A stretch of DNA of 64,000 bases from Stenopsyche tienmushanensis. Its lineage: Eukaryota > Arthropoda > Insecta > Trichoptera > Stenopsychidae. This document shows, one piece after another, positions 13,101 through 23,489 of this stretch. The notes under the pieces are model-generated. The model saw nothing but the letters and a program-made list of their open reading frames with translations. It had not been told where the DNA came from and searched no databases. Position 1 is the stretch's first letter, and each line of letters begins with the position of its first letter. The stretch is from positions 1-64,000 of the forward strand of contig WACJ01000126.1 in assembly GCA_008973525.1 (NCBI GenBank), read 5' to 3'. Both the position numbers and the translations under genes were made by a program.

Positions 13101-16100
13101 TCTTTTGCTCTTCCGGGACTCCGTTCTCGACGTCTAGTCGGGTCCGATAAGGATCGCAACCGGCGAAGGTAGCGTGTGCGTTCAATGGAACCCCTCCACT
13201 AAATCTACCTTACATTGGTGTCAGAAGTGGTGTCAGAGTTTACAATATTCACTATGTCTTCTAGAAATAACAATGGAGATGAAGTTATACATAGGTGACT
13301 AAATTGTTTATAGTTTGAGGTCGCCTACGATATGAATAAAAACATTAAAATGATTTCTAAAAAATGTTTTTATTTAAAATCATCGATTATGATTTACACT
13401 ATTGAAGATATGACCAAATCAAACACCTCAATTTTATCCATAGGTATAATTAATTAACAATACTTTATTTTTGCTTCCAGATTCCCACGAGAACAGGAAA
13501 CATTGCCCAACCACTTCTATTTTTCTGATTACGAGAGACATAATGCAGAAATAGCTGCATTTCATTTAGACAGGTAATAATTTTCTAATGTAATTATAAC
13601 TAGGAAAAATAGCTTTTAATGCAGTGATTTTAATTAAAATGTTATAAAGTTGATAGAACAAATACGTCGGAAACGTTAAGCAGGTCTAGTAACACTTTCA
13701 TGGCTAATTTGACATGCAAAATATTGGATAGACATATCAATTACTTAAGCCTAGTCCTACGTTGAATAATTGATTCGACCCTTTCAAACTTGTGATGAAG
13801 ACGTGAGTGTATGACTAAATAATGGGTAATCGGGCGGAATGTATCAATCATATGAACTATCCAACTAGCATTTTAATTAGAAAAGAAGCTGTCTGAGAAG
13901 CGAAGGCGACGAAGAAATATGCAAGAAATAAAATTCGCTCGAGCGGATTTAGTAAAGCGCTTTTCACTCGAACGCTAATAGCTGCATTGTCTGTTGCTAG
14001 TAAGTCGCATTCCTTATTCATGCAAGAACGGCACAAGAAAGAAAACCTAACATGGACCATCATAGATGCTTATCAGAATTTATAATCCCACCGCCATACT
14101 TAAAAGATCAATTTCAGTCAAAAATAATTGTTAAGAAGAGAATATTTTCATCATCATTCGATCATCTATATCTTTCCGCTCGGCTTCACCATGGTCCGAT
14201 AGCAGAACAAACCCACGCGCAGCATGGGCATCCCGCGGCGCACGTGGAAGTTGAGCATTCACCGGGGATTATGTTCTTCGACGCCTCCGCCGACACTACG
14301 TAACATTGGTGTCAGAACTGGGATCTCAATTCAAGAATATGTTAACACACAAAATAACCATGTTTGATTCGACTAGTAGCTATAAAAGTGATGTGTGATA
14401 AGATCATAATTTGAATCCTGTAACATCGCAATTATTATATTTCTGTTATTAATCTTAATGACCAAAAATATATCAATTTCAGGGTGTTGGGATTCCGTCG
14501 AGCGATGCCCGTCGTCGGTCGAATCTTTAACATTACCACCGAAATTTATAACGTAGCCATTGGCGATATCCTGAGAACGTTCTTCGTGTCTCCAGCTAAC
14601 AACATTTGTTTCCACGGGAAATGTTCATATTATTGTGACACCGGGCATGCTATCTGCGGTAATCCCGATAAACTTGAAGGAAGTCTTGCCGCATATCTAC
14701 CCAGCAGCGACCTGGCTGACCGCAGAGTGAGATCCCTACCCATTTCTATTCGATTATTATAACATTACCTCTTTTCGATAGAAATTTAATTTAAAATTGC
14801 TTCATGACAGATATGGAGGCATCCGTGGAGAAGATCTTACCACAAAAGGAAGAAGGCCCAATGGGAGACGCAAGACGACTATTGTACATTGGTAATTTAA
14901 CTTGGGTATTTGCACAAAAGGCTCGATTACAACACTATGATACATTTTATTAATGCAACATTTATTTTGCAGATTAAAGAAGTACCACCCTACGACGAAG
15001 GTCGGCGACTATTGGACGTTATAGACATGGCAATTTATGACTTTTTGATGGGTAACATGGATCGCCATCACTATGAAACGTTCAGGTAAATATCGAGATG
15101 CGTTAAATTCTCATCAGTTGCTTCGAATTCATCGGATTATTAAAAATAAAAATGTTATTTTCAGGATGTTCGGAAATGAAACGTTCCCTCTCCATCTCGA
15201 CCAGGGAAGAGGATTTGGAAAAGCCTTCCACGACGAAATATCGATTCTCGCACCGCTCTTGCAGTGCTGCTTGATTCGACAGACGACTTTGAATACTCTA
15301 CTCAAGTAATATTTTAATCATATATTTTATTTTCAATCACTCATTGATTATGCGTTTTATGAATTATCGTTTAACACATTCTGGATCGCTATGTTTCGTA
15401 TAAAGTGCCGCCTGGAGTCCGCGCGAGTCTCGAAAAATATTCAAAACAAAAATTTCTCCATAAAAATCGATATAATTCTTAAGCCATCAGACAAATTAAA
15501 ACGAGTTTTTCAGATTGAGGTGCGCATATCAGCGTGATAAAATACAAAAATTGATAAACCCAATGTTATAAAAACAGCTAATATGACCACTTGATATCCT
15601 TGAGCTTGATACTTGTATGCATCATAAAATAGATATTTGGTCAGTAAAAAGTAACTAAAGAAAAAAATTGACACGTCTAAGTCATTTCATTTTATCATGC
15701 AAAAAAATTGTAATTTCAATAATTTAGCTAAATTTTGAATATGCATGAAATCATCTTTCGATGAAACTAGAAAAACATTTTTTAATTTTATTTTATATAT
15801 TGGCTCACCAACAATGTACATACCTAACATTAAATAACTATAATTAATCAAAGAAGACTGGTATGAACATAAATTTATAGGTGTGCTCAACATTCGTATG
15901 TTTAGCTATTCTAATTTATACTCTAGGACAGCTTAATTATTAATATGAAATATAATACTAAAAGAAGAAAAAAAATAGCATTAATATATTATTTTTATAC
16001 GCCTAAAGCTCAAACTGCGTAACATAAATCTACGTACGTACGCACCATCCTGAAAAGCGTTTTTAAGTACGCGGACAGAATGAGTTAATATACAGGCAAG

Positions 16101-18956
16101 GAAACTCCCTTATTTGAAAGAACGGGGCCTAACGTTTTCTGTTATATAGGTTTAGTAACGATCATGCAGTGAATAAGAGGATAGCACGCGTTCGCCTTAG
16201 AGGCGTACTTTTAGGCGGTTTAACATGCATTAATATAATATATTTTTTAATATAGACATTAACAATTAAATTCAACAAGTGAGATTGTCTCAAAAGTCAT
16301 TAAATATATATTTTGCCACGCTCTTACTGATCGCAGCGTGCTCGATCTAGTTGGGTGAGGTAGGGGAAACCCTTAGCATTAGAGCGCACCATAGTTCAAT
16401 CTGCTGCGTGCGTCAGTAGAATCAGGATAGCTGATTTAGTGCGCCCTTGTTTCGAGACCACGTCATGACTAGCGATGCGCGCGCCAAGATGGTCTCTGCG
16501 CATCTGTGAGTTCCTGGTGAAACACAAAGTGACAACGCTATCGCAGCCACCCTACAGTCCTAATCTAGCTCCGGCCGACATTTTTCTGTTCCTGGGTGCC
16601 TGGGTGCCTGGGTGGGTGTTTCACACTACGGTGCCCGCCCTTAAAATCCCAAAGGGGGGAGGGTATTCCCAACGCCCGTGGGTGATCGTCAAACCCGTGG
16701 AATAATGAGTAGAGGTGAGCGAAAGATGCCTTGTAGGTTTGCTCATAAAATGTTGCTGGGGTAGCCCAACTAACATAAGTCCACCTCGCTTTTGCCAAAA
16801 AACTGTTATTTTAACAGGTGCCAAGACAATGTCTTTGTGGCTCTAAATTTTACTGACATATTTTAGGAAAGAGAGTTTCGCGAAGGCAGACCTCCATAGG
16901 ACCCCCCGTCCTGACGTTTGTTGCCAAAACTATTACAAAAGACTCTAAGGGCGCGAAAGGCGCGGGGGTCAGCCACTAGGTCTTTGTGCCCAACAGGCCC
17001 TTAAGCCGAACCTCTGATATGGCGCAGGAGAGTTTCGCGATTGGCGTTCATCAGTGATGTAGTGCTAAATAAAAAAGTCTGGGAGCGCTGATTAATTATA
17101 ATATTTCAGTACCCCCTCCCCTACCAGCAGTGATACAATTTTCGAACCAAGTTTCCAACCAAACGGTTTTCAATTTAACCAATTTAAGTTAAAATAAATT
17201 TTTAAAAATTACAATATTTATTATGCAAAATTGCCAAATCGTTTAGAAAAAAGTGTGGGAGCGCCGACCCCACGCGCCCCCACCCCACTACACCACTGGC
17301 GTTCATGCTTGGACATGACTAAAACACGCGATCGGCGTTCATGTCTGCGTGCAAACATGGACAAACCGAAAGACTTGCTAAGCCAAACTGGAGGAGAGAT
17401 GCATTGAACCGCCCGTATTTTGTGAGGAACTGGGAGGTTCAGTGACACGGGGATCAAAATTGGGTTGCCATGTCTAAAACTAAATGAAGCCGCACTCAAT
17501 TGCAGCTGCAAGTCTAGGGGCAGAAGGCCCGCCAGAACAGGCAGCGCAGCAGTTGAGATGGTCATGTACGCCTTAATTACAAAAAATAACGCTCTACGTT
17601 GACCAGAGCATAGAATTCGCCGAAATGTGATATTGATACCGTAAGGGCCAGGTGCTGTTCCAAGTCCGCGAAAACCAGATGGACAGTAATTTTCAAGTCT
17701 ATTAGCCCAAGCGCCAGAGGCATATCATACGATACTCACATACAATTCAAACTACATTATCTTAGCTGCTTTCCCGCCGACTCCCCAATTTGCGCCAGAT
17801 ATTCTGGTTATTTTGGCGAAGGCCACATCGGCCTTTGCAATAGCAGTCTTCAAATGATCAGAGAACCTAGGAGAATCCTGGGCGGTCTTGAATAAACGTA
17901 ACCCACTTGAACCGCACAAGATTTAGACGGGTCAAAGGCAAGCTTATTAAGCTTGCCTTTGCCCTACTCCAACAGCTGAGAAGTAACAGCGGAGGCGCGA
18001 GATTGGATGTCGAATCTAGAGGCTCCACTCACGATCAGCGCCAGGTCGTCGGCGTATGCAGTTAAAGAGCAGCCGGCCGGGAGGGGAAGGGAAAAATAAT
18101 CGTCCAGAAACATATTCCAAAGGTTTGTACGTCTGCAAGGCACTGTTGTAAAGTGTCCAATGTAATAACTTGTTCCCGGGTGTCAGAACCTCAAAGGGCG
18201 CTATTTTGATAGCATTGACACTATTCAAACGGGTGCGACGATAACTCTGAAGGAGGTTCCCGTCAAGACCTTTGAGAGGACTTACCGAGAATAAGAGAAA
18301 AAAAGTGTAGATGGTCGTGGAATGTACTTTGAAGAATACTAACAGTTTTTATCGGTATTGTAAATATCATGACTTTTGGGATACATCCTATATATCTGAA
18401 TTTTTATTATATCGCATGTTTTAATGATACTATTTGGGTAATACGTAAAATACAGTCAGCAGTATATGTGTGGGCTTTCATTGAAATAGGTAAAAAAATA
18501 AAATGTTACATGGATCGATGATGTAGCGGTTAACGAGACCGCAGTGCACGCGTTGTATCATCGAGCATGATAGTGTTGAGGGGTGTGAGTGTCCTTTATT
18601 CGTCGGTTCGTTAGCGAGTCGGGAAAAATGCGAAAAATCGGCCAAAGCTGTTTACCTACGGACAGCGCGCCGAATTTAAAATTCATCACTCCTTTATTCG
18701 AGAGCGGTTGTCTGTTTGCCTTCCGCCCGAATCCAGTTAAAAGGCATCGATCTGTTTTCGCAGGTTCCACAACGGCAACAAGAAGCTGTCGGAGGCCATG
18801 AGGGAGGCGATGGCGAGCGACCCCATCGACCCCGTGCTCTGGGAGCCGCACCTGGTGGCCCTCGACAGGAGGGTGAAGATCATCCTGGAGGGCGTCCGCC
18901 AGTGCCTGACGAGGGCCGAGGAGAGCGACGAGCTCCTCCTCGGCGAGCTGGCATGA
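1140..18956 (+). CDS. FAM20C: FAM20C-like extracellular Ser/Thr protein kinase, C-terminal seven exons
   Basis: FAM20 kinases work in the Golgi and secretory pathway; FAM20C phosphorylates secreted proteins on S-x-E sites. Visible exons: 1140-1218, 13481-13573, 14483-14726, 14811-14891, 14973-15085, 15165-15305 and 18764-18956. All have GT-AG borders and all phases join, giving about 313 residues and a TGA stop. In order: [14 protein letters not shown] with the nucleotide-binding LMKPM region, [24 protein letters not shown] with paired cysteines, [24 protein letters not shown], the catalytic NMDRHHYE, and the metal-binding LDQGRGFGK (vertebrate FAM20C has DNG, here DQG), then [23 protein letters not shown] plus RGFG favours FAM20C/A over the xylose kinase FAM20B, and the retained acidic residues suggest an active kinase. 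NIT and NET are possible N-glycosylation sites. The signal peptide and N-terminal exons lie left of the window. The last exon is much more GC-rich than the others. Confidence 0.95.
1219..2550. other. FAM20 intron, mostly unique sequence
   Basis: First part of the 12.3-kb intron. Several open frames of 60-166 codons occur here, but none has recognisable motifs or family resemblance. I see no gene in it. Confidence 0.5.
2557..2643 (+). mobile_element. LTR 3' end plus tRNA-Leu-type primer binding site
   Basis: An LTR-like end finishing in CA at 2627 is followed at once by TTGGTGTCAGAATCGG. That matches the primer site seen at other loci (consensus TGGTGTCAGAAGTGGG), the complement of a tRNA-Leu 3' end with CCA. 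About 15 bases later the sequence runs into an LTR in the opposite orientation. Confidence 0.55.
2657..2970 (-). mobile_element. LTR fragment, minus orientation (family L)
   Basis: On the minus strand this follows the family L LTR: a CATTCCCA block near the start, GCGCTG, a loop flanked by GACGCAATGTGTC, GCATGCACCGTTGC, GCAGGAGGCGGGAGCC, the CGGGAGGATGTCC block, then GACACCCAGCGCGGCC. Compare 39245-39690. It lies head to head with the preceding LTR end. Confidence 0.6.
2971..5125. other. intronic stretch without recognised features
   Basis: AT-rich intron with scattered short open frames and a TA-rich run near 4530-4550. No coding motif, transposon terminus or RNA gene was recognised. Confidence 0.5.
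5130..5345 (+). repeat. dispersed repeat R4, copy 1
   Basis: Shares, in the same order, TTTAGCTAAAATAT, GTGTAATATATAATAAAA, GGCGCGGCGCATACGCGT, a GGAGATGGATACATTACAAA-like block and ATTCTCC with 59990-60335, and less closely with 55985-56345. The class is unknown; no ORF or clear terminal repeat was seen. Confidence 0.55.
5640..5960. promoter_or_regulatory. GC-rich unique island in FAM20 intron, possible regulatory element
   Basis: A GC-richer, apparently unique stretch inside AT-rich intron. It contains an E-box-like CAGGTG and TAATAACCCCC-type blocks and has no open frame or transposon signature. The function is a guess from composition alone. Confidence 0.2.
6165..6385 (-). mobile_element. 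primer-site sequence joined to an inverted LTR piece (family L)
   Basis: Positions 6165-6182 read CTGGTGTCAGAAGTGGGA on the plus strand, the tRNA-Leu-type primer site, just after TTACA. Within about 15 bases the sequence becomes a minus-strand family L LTR: GGAGTTGTCGGATAGCC, GCTTCTTGCGCATGC, GACGCAATGTG, and the LTR tip TGTGGCGTGAGCGAATTGTC ending at 6385. Confidence 0.6.
6400..7080. other. intronic stretch without recognised features
   Basis: Intronic DNA with no ORF of note. A GC-richer patch around 6570-6720 is unassigned. Confidence 0.4.
7083..7376 (+). mobile_element. LTR 3' half plus primer site (family L)
   Basis: Begins with the family block TAGCCTTGGCTGCGGGA, carries a CATCCACTTCCATCCTAT block, and runs to TTGGTGTCTGAAGTGG at 7322-7337. 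About 40 bases later AAATTTGCACAGGTTAACA may be a decayed inverted LTR tip. The 5' half is missing. Confidence 0.6.
7493..7536. repeat. perfect 18-bp inverted repeat (hairpin)
   Basis: The left arm CCAACTTTGTGAAAATCT (7493-7510) and right arm AGATTTTCACAAAGTTGG (7519-7536) are exact reverse complements, separated by the 8-base loop GTGAGGAT. Confidence 0.85.
8060..8460. promoter_or_regulatory. GC-rich unique island in FAM20 intron, possible regulatory element
   Basis: A GC-rich, apparently non-repetitive stretch with several homeodomain-like sites (GATTAAG, CCGATTAATCCCG) and GATAA cores and no coding frame. It has the look of an intronic enhancer, but only composition and short sites support this. 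Confidence 0.25.
8955..9519 (+). mobile_element. LTR plus primer site closed by an inverted LTR tip (family L, most complete copy)
   Basis: Starts TGTAGCGTGGGCGAAATGTC at 8955. The LTR body runs to ATACA at 9420, is about 466 bp and holds an AAG-rich run near 9378-9397. The primer site TTGGTGTCAGAATCGG follows at 9421. Within 100 bases the copy ends in ATTTTGCCCACGTTACA, nearly the inverse of its own start, at 9519. GCGTGGG and CCCACGC near the start can pair. No gag or pol ORF is present. Confidence 0.7.
9704..9757 (-). repeat. dispersed terminus repeat T, copy 2
   Basis: The minus strand reads GGGTCTTTCAATAGGGACGC followed by a block ending AGGTTATAGCC, matching the copies near 951, 26881 and 40755. 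Confidence 0.55.
9880..10210. promoter_or_regulatory. GC-rich unique island in FAM20 intron, possible regulatory element
   Basis: Unique-looking and GC-richer than its flanks, with no ORF or transposon signature. A regulatory role is inferred only from contrast with the surrounding intron. Confidence 0.2.
10211..11555. other. AT-rich intronic stretch without recognised features
   Basis: Strongly AT-rich intron. A short inverted repeat near 11041-11082 (GCATCTTAGTCTATG and its inverse CTATAGACTAAGATGC) is the only structure noticed. Confidence 0.5.
11557..11735 (-). mobile_element. LTR 3' half plus primer site, minus orientation
   Basis: On the minus strand it reads through a CATCCGCCCGGCTACAT block and TGCGAGCTCAGCCATCTCGA to ACTGGTGTCAGAAA, the primer-site sequence, with the LTR 3' edge near 11571. 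The 5' part is not recognisable. Confidence 0.55.
12040..12500. promoter_or_regulatory. GC-richer unique island in FAM20 intron, possible regulatory element
   Basis: A non-repetitive stretch with GC-rich and ATTAA/TTAATC motifs interleaved and no convincing ORF. Listed as a candidate conserved non-coding element only. Confidence 0.2.
13000..13230 (+). mobile_element. LTR-like end plus primer site
   Basis: Ends in TTACA at 13214 followed by TTGGTGTCAGAAGTGG (13215-13230), an exact match to the tRNA-Leu-type primer site. The upstream sequence has AATAAA near 13070 and CTCGACGTCTAGTCGGG, but resembles family L only weakly, so it may be a second LTR family with the same primer. The left edge is uncertain. 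Confidence 0.5.
14155..14324 (+). mobile_element. LTR 3' part plus primer site (family L)
   Basis: The CCGCTCGGCTTCACCATGGT block and a GCACGTGGAAGTTGAG block (compare 59053-59068) lead to TAACA and then TTGGTGTCAGAACTGGGAT at 14306-14324. It lies in the intron between FAM20 exons 2 and 3 of the window. The 5' part is missing. Confidence 0.6.
15306..16455. other. intronic stretch without recognised features
   Basis: First third of the last FAM20 intron. AT-rich, no ORF of note, no recognised repeat. Confidence 0.5.
16460..16605 (+). mobile_element. mariner transposase relic, C-terminal catalytic end
   Basis: A frame reads [20 protein letters not shown] followed by [14 protein letters not shown], the end of the D,D34D domain of a mariner transposase (usual form SPDLAP-D--LF; the first D is N here). 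It breaks into the direct repeat CCTGGGTG at 16590-16620. No inverted terminal repeats were found. Confidence 0.7.
16608..16850 (-). repeat. dispersed repeat U, copy 1 (likely non-LTR untranslated region)
   Basis: Shares ordered blocks with 34815-35190 and 57355-57700: a CCCGTGGGTGATCGTCAAAC-like block, GAATAATGAGTAGAGGTGAG, GCGAAAGATGCCTTG, GGTTTGCTCAT and a CAACTAACATAAGT-like block. At the other two loci it adjoins pieces of an R1-like element, so it is probably that element's untranslated region. Confidence 0.6.
17221..18230 (-). mobile_element. non-LTR retrotransposon relic, reverse transcriptase pieces
   Basis: The minus strand at about 18080-18000 reads [19 protein letters not shown], the catalytic YADD block. 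At about 17570-17480 it reads [20 protein letters not shown], the region after the palm that in R1-like elements reads Y-T-STAAL-VLAG-PPLDL. Frames are broken in between. It sits in the last intron of the FAM20 gene, antisense to it. Confidence 0.75.
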
Positions 18957-19088
18957 TCCGCGCCCCCTTCGCTCGTAGACCGAAGAACTCTGTCCATTCA
19001 ACCTGCGCTCGACTTATTTATTACAAAACTTCCCATCGACGACCGCCGAGCGAGTAGTCCGTGCCGATATTGTAAATACTTAAATAAA
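18957..19088 (+). terminator. FAM20 3' UTR with polyadenylation signal AATAAA
   Basis: The TGA stop at 18954-18956 is followed by a short untranslated stretch and AATAAA at 19083-19088. The transcript may run further, since unique GC-rich sequence continues to about 19300. Confidence 0.5.
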
Positions 19089-19690
19089 TATTATTTTTTT
19101 AATTTAAAGAAACCGGCCAAATTCCACGGGACTAGTCGGGACGACGCCGAGGCCTCGTCGTCGTCCGTCGAGTCCCCGAACGGAGGAGACCGTTTCTTTA
19201 TCAGTCCTGCAGTCGCAAACTGCCAAATCAAGTAATTATTATAAATTATAGAAAATGCCAAAATAATAATAGTGACCATACGCGCGAGAGCTATTTCGAC
19301 GCTCGCTCTAAGTAAATAATTGTATTTTTAAAAGGTCAAACGACTACAAGTCCGATGTGATATCATTCCTGGTCGAGCGTCGAAAGCCGTACGGTCGAGA
19401 GATGTATGAATGTCGCGTACCAAATAGTTAGGCATGCAACATCCCTTCCTTTTTTTATTTGAGCCAATTTCTACCCCCTGTTTTATCGATTGTTAAAAAT
19501 CCAGTGATTATTTTCATAGATCTTCTATTCGTCTGAATCAAAGAAAAAACGTTTGAGTTGTTATTTTTGGGTTTGTATATTATTTTATGATATTATTATT
19601 CGTTAGCCATGCAATGTTTGCCAAATGTATTTGTTATGAAGTAATTGTATGATCTTTTTTCATGTCTAGTTAATTTCTTGTATGTTACGA

Positions 19691-19826
19691 CTTTAACTTT
19701 AGATCACTAATCATTAGTCTCACAGACTACAAAAAAATACAAATTTATAAAGTGTATTTTATTAGTCTGTGAGACTACAAATATGACAGTGTAACTCGAA
19801 AATTTGTTTAGTGATCTAGCGTTCAA
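19691..19826. mobile_element. MITE with nested palindromes (family P)
   Basis: About 136 bp. The ends are imperfect inverted repeats around AGATCACTAA (19701-19710) and TTAGTGATCT. Inside, TAGTCTCACAGACTA (19715-19729) and TAGTCTGTGAGACTA (19763-19777) are exact reverse complements, and each arm is nearly self-complementary. A related element is at 49718-49812. Confidence 0.7.
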
Positions 19827-20705
19827 GTTGATGAAAATTTATATAATAATTATTTTTTATTGCGTCGAGGATCCCTCAACTTAGATTTAATCTTGGCCTA
19901 CACACACTCATATGCTTGAAAAAAAAATAGTTCCTCCTGAATTTTCCCTTTAAATATTTATCAAATTTGAATTTGCCGCGCTCCAAATGAGACGTCGCCT
20001 CGTGATACAAAATCGCCATTGTGATTCCACCCACAAAAACATTTTATTTTAGATATCTGCCGAGCTAATTTTACAAACCTGCGTTTGAGATGTGGGCCAC
20101 GGATAGACGACGTTGAGCACTCTCGAAAGATGACTTTATGTTAAATATTGGCATATTATACTTAGAGTGTATATATAATATAGACTGTTAATAAAGGCAT
20201 TAAGTTTTCCAAAGAATATGTTACCAAGTAATATAAATCGTTATCTGAAAGCTCCCGAAGGAATCCTGTAAATAAATGAAATAGAGACGTGCATTTTCGA
20301 CACCCCTCGTAAATTCCAAACGAGACCAACGAAAAAACACATCTCCATTTTGTGTATATAGCTGTTTTCATAATGATGTCATCTTAATGTTAAATAGTAA
20401 CGATCGGTTTATGTGCTGTAGTTTTTTTTTTCATTTTTTTAAATAGAATCTCATGGGACAGATGGTTTTTCGAATACATTGCTGTGTGTACGCATTTGTT
20501 AAAATATCGAATAAAGACTGTGTAAAATAATCGATACATATCTATCTATTTGTAACGTATCCAAAAGTTTTATGGAAATTCAAGCAATCCTTGATGTATG
20601 TTTATAATTTTAAATCGTCCCGTTTCGATCCGATCGATGATAATTGAGATTGAATTACTTAAATAAAATGACATTCGAACATTTCAATTATCCGAGACGA
20701 ATTTA
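19827..20705. other. intergenic stretch without recognised features
   Basis: AT-rich sequence after the FAM20 gene. No ORF or repeat recognised. Confidence 0.5.
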
Positions 20706-20895
20706 CAATCAATCCTCTTATAGCGTCCACTTCTATGGAGTTTTTTTTCTTATAGCGTTTGCCCTCGCACATGTTAGCCACTTGCGTATGTTGACAAACT
20801 AAATGCGTACAAGTTTTTTTATGGGTGCCTAACTTTCCAGAGCAATTCGTTTCAATAGTGTAGTCCCTATCTCGACGCTATTGAAGGATTAATTG
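20706..20895. mobile_element. pogo/Tigger-like MITE (family G), copy 1
   Basis: Flanked by TA on both sides (20704-20705 and 20896-20897). The ends are CAATCAATCCTCTTATAGCG and the inverse block CGCTATTGAAGGATTAATTG. The interior shares ATGGGTGCCTAACTTTC and GTCCCTATCTCGACGCTAT with 52460-52656 and 63609-63787. Non-coding. Confidence 0.75.
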
Positions 20896-21342
20896 TAAGG
20901 CATTGTTAATCTTTTTAAATTTATGATCGCGAATGTTTGTACACTTTCCGTTATTTATTTTTATAGTGATTCAATTAAATTTTTACAATATTTTAATATC
21001 ACTGCAGTTTGATTTAGGGTGACCGATATTTTAAAGAGCCAAAGCGGGACAAGGCACCGTCTTGACCCGATTATATGAGATTATCTTTTACAATTTTCGA
21101 CTGATTTTTTATATCACATTTTCAAGGGGCAGCTCTAGAAGAATAGATGATATCAGTGACATGATATTTGGACAGTGAGAAATACAATTTTTTAGCTTTG
21201 ATAGAACTGAACGAAGAAATTGCAATATTTTTAACTATAAAATTTGATCTTATTTATTTAAATATCTTTTAATATGAAAAAATAGAAAAACGGAAATGTA
21301 CGAACAAGGAGATGTCAATTATGTAGAGATTTTTCATTTTAT

Positions 21343-21676
21343 TGTAGCGTGGGTGAAATATCATATCCACAAAATGGCGCTGTTAAACTGTGAAAATTAA
21401 CCAGATTAACAGCGCCAACTTGCTGGTTATGCTTACACTGTTATCGATCTGGTTGTAATGTACAATGGGAGTCGCTAGAATTGTAGGATAGTCTTGGCTG
21501 CGGGAAGACGTTCTTGCCGTGGTCAAATCTCTCTCGTCATCAATAAAGAAATTAGCAAGATGAGAGTATTTCTATTCGGCACGCGTCCACTTTCATCCTA
21601 TCGCATGGCTCCATTACGGCCTTAAAGAAGAACGAACACTGGTGTCAGAAACGACACCAATTTCGCCCACGCTACA
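21343..21676 (+). mobile_element. short LTR plus primer site closed by an inverted LTR tip (family L)
   Basis: Starts TGTAGCGTGGGTGAAATATC and ends AATTTCGCCCACGCTACA. The LTR-like part ends in CA at 21638 and is followed by CTGGTGTCAGAAACG. TTAT lies on both sides, consistent with a 4-bp target duplication. TGGCGCTGTTAA and TTAACAGCGCCA near the left end can form a hairpin. CAATAAAG near 21543 fits an internal poly(A) site. No ORF. Confidence 0.7.
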
Positions 21677-23150
21677 TTATCTATTTAATGCAGTTTTATA
21701 TCGAAATAATGCAAGTAATAGAATGTGTTTAAACAGTTTTTATTTTGATTTGATTGTGTCAATAAAATATTTGTACTGATTGCATCAATGCATGCACAAA
21801 TAGACATTTTAGATACCTTCGAAAGACTTGTGAAAACTATGCTTCCAGATTATAAAATCATTTTTTTCTCTCTCTCTCTGTTTAATTATAATAATTTAAG
21901 GTGATTTGTGTGTTGAAAAGCTTTTTTAATGAAAATATGTGGGATTGCTAACCATAAGAATTATATATATATGTATATTTTATTCAAGTGCATTTTTGAA
22001 GAAGGATGAATGCATAGGCGCATTATGGAAATAAATTAATAAATTATTTTCTGAATATTTCTTTGATTTACACACACCCATTTAATTTATTTTTTAAAAA
22101 CGTGTTTTGTTGATCACGAATGAGAGCACTGTACGTGTGCTTTTGTGACGGCCGTTTCGCCTCGCGACTGAAGATGCCCTCTTGACTGAAGAAACGAGTG
22201 TCTCGTCGTCCTTCTTTTAGATCCAAGTTCAAAAATAGCTTTCGATCAGATTGTATTTTCAATTTACTAATATCGAGGACTAAATAAATCGAAGGGGATT
22301 ACATACAACTTATCTGTTGTAACTTTTCTCGGAGCGTAGAAGCAATCGAATCGGAACTCTCCCCCATCACGCGATGGACCAAAACTTACAAAGGGACAAA
22401 AAGTACCCAGCGAACAATAATTCTAATCCCGCAGCTCAAACCGATTCGGATAATATGCCGCTGACACGCGACATATTGTACCAAAAACTAGAAAAAAAAT
22501 CTGAAAGTTTCAGCGGAAAGCGCTGCCATCGACGCCAAACTAACCCCTCCTCAATAAACCCATGATAATTCCCATGTAATCTCAAGCGAATTACGCCCAT
22601 GTCGATATTATAAAGCCGGTCTCATTGACTTAATTGTGAAATCGCATTACTAAAAAAACATCGTTTTGTTTTTTGCTCGTACGTAGGGCTTGTTGATATT
22701 TGAGTAGCGAAATGCGATTCGTAATATCAAAGGGCGTTCGCTGGAGCATAAAATCGAAATTGATCGAAGCCAGCTTTTTAATGAAACCTTATTGCTTGAT
22801 CTTATAACAAACATATTAGCGGTGAGTGCTTTCATATACATGACATTTTAATATCATTTTTTCCCGAAACACTCAATGCCGAAAATATCAAAGCAACTCT
22901 TATTATTATACAATATTAGATATTTTTTAATGGCATTCTAGTAAAATTAATTTTAATCAATACTAAAGGTCAATTTGTTTAGTCCCGTATGCTTGTCGGC
23001 CATTTTGTTTAGTCACAGTAAATTCTTTCGATGAAGAGGCCGTCGCGCACTCTCGTCACCTCCCGTTAGTGCGAGATCCACGCTGTTATCCGTTTTATTT
23101 TTATTTTGCAGAACAATCGCAAATATCCATCGAAAATTCTGGGAAATTTA
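21677..23150. other. intergenic stretch without recognised features
   Basis: AT-rich, with a (CT)n-type run near 21868-21880 and a TA run near 21962-21980. Short open frames at 22068-22262 and 22374-22565 have no recognisable motifs. Confidence 0.45.
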
Positions 23151-23156
23151 TGTTAG

Positions 23157-23450
23157 TGAGGTGATGAGTCGACAACATGTCACGAAGTGGGTTAGAGAAG
23201 GCCTTACGAGGCAAGAAATACTTGTGCAAACGAACTTGTGCAAAAAATTGAAAAACACTTCCAAAATGACCACCGTATGATGTTTGGCGACCTTCACGAA
23301 GAATTTCCTGGCATTTCTCGAAGTCTCCTTGATGATATTGTGTCGGAAAAACTTGGTTACGACAAGTTGTGTACGAGATGGGTGACCAGAATGCTCACAA
23401 CGGAACACCCAAGAGGGAAACAAATGGAAAAAAATATGAACAGGGGAGCC
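23157..23450 (+). mobile_element. mariner transposase relic, N-terminal half
   Basis: One frame starts MSRQHVTKWVREGL. After a frameshift another reads HEEFPGISRSLLDDIVSEKL then GYDKLCTRWVTRMLTTEH, the second helix-turn-helix and linker region of a mariner transposase (usual LGY-KLCARWVP--LT-EH). The catalytic domain and inverted repeats are missing. Confidence 0.75.
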
Positions 23451-23489
23451 ACCACACTTCCGAGCATATTCCCAGGTCATAATCGATCT

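Noticed and set aside
22374..22565. Plus-strand 63-codon polar frame
   Set aside because: No partner exons, no motif, flanked by AT-rich DNA.
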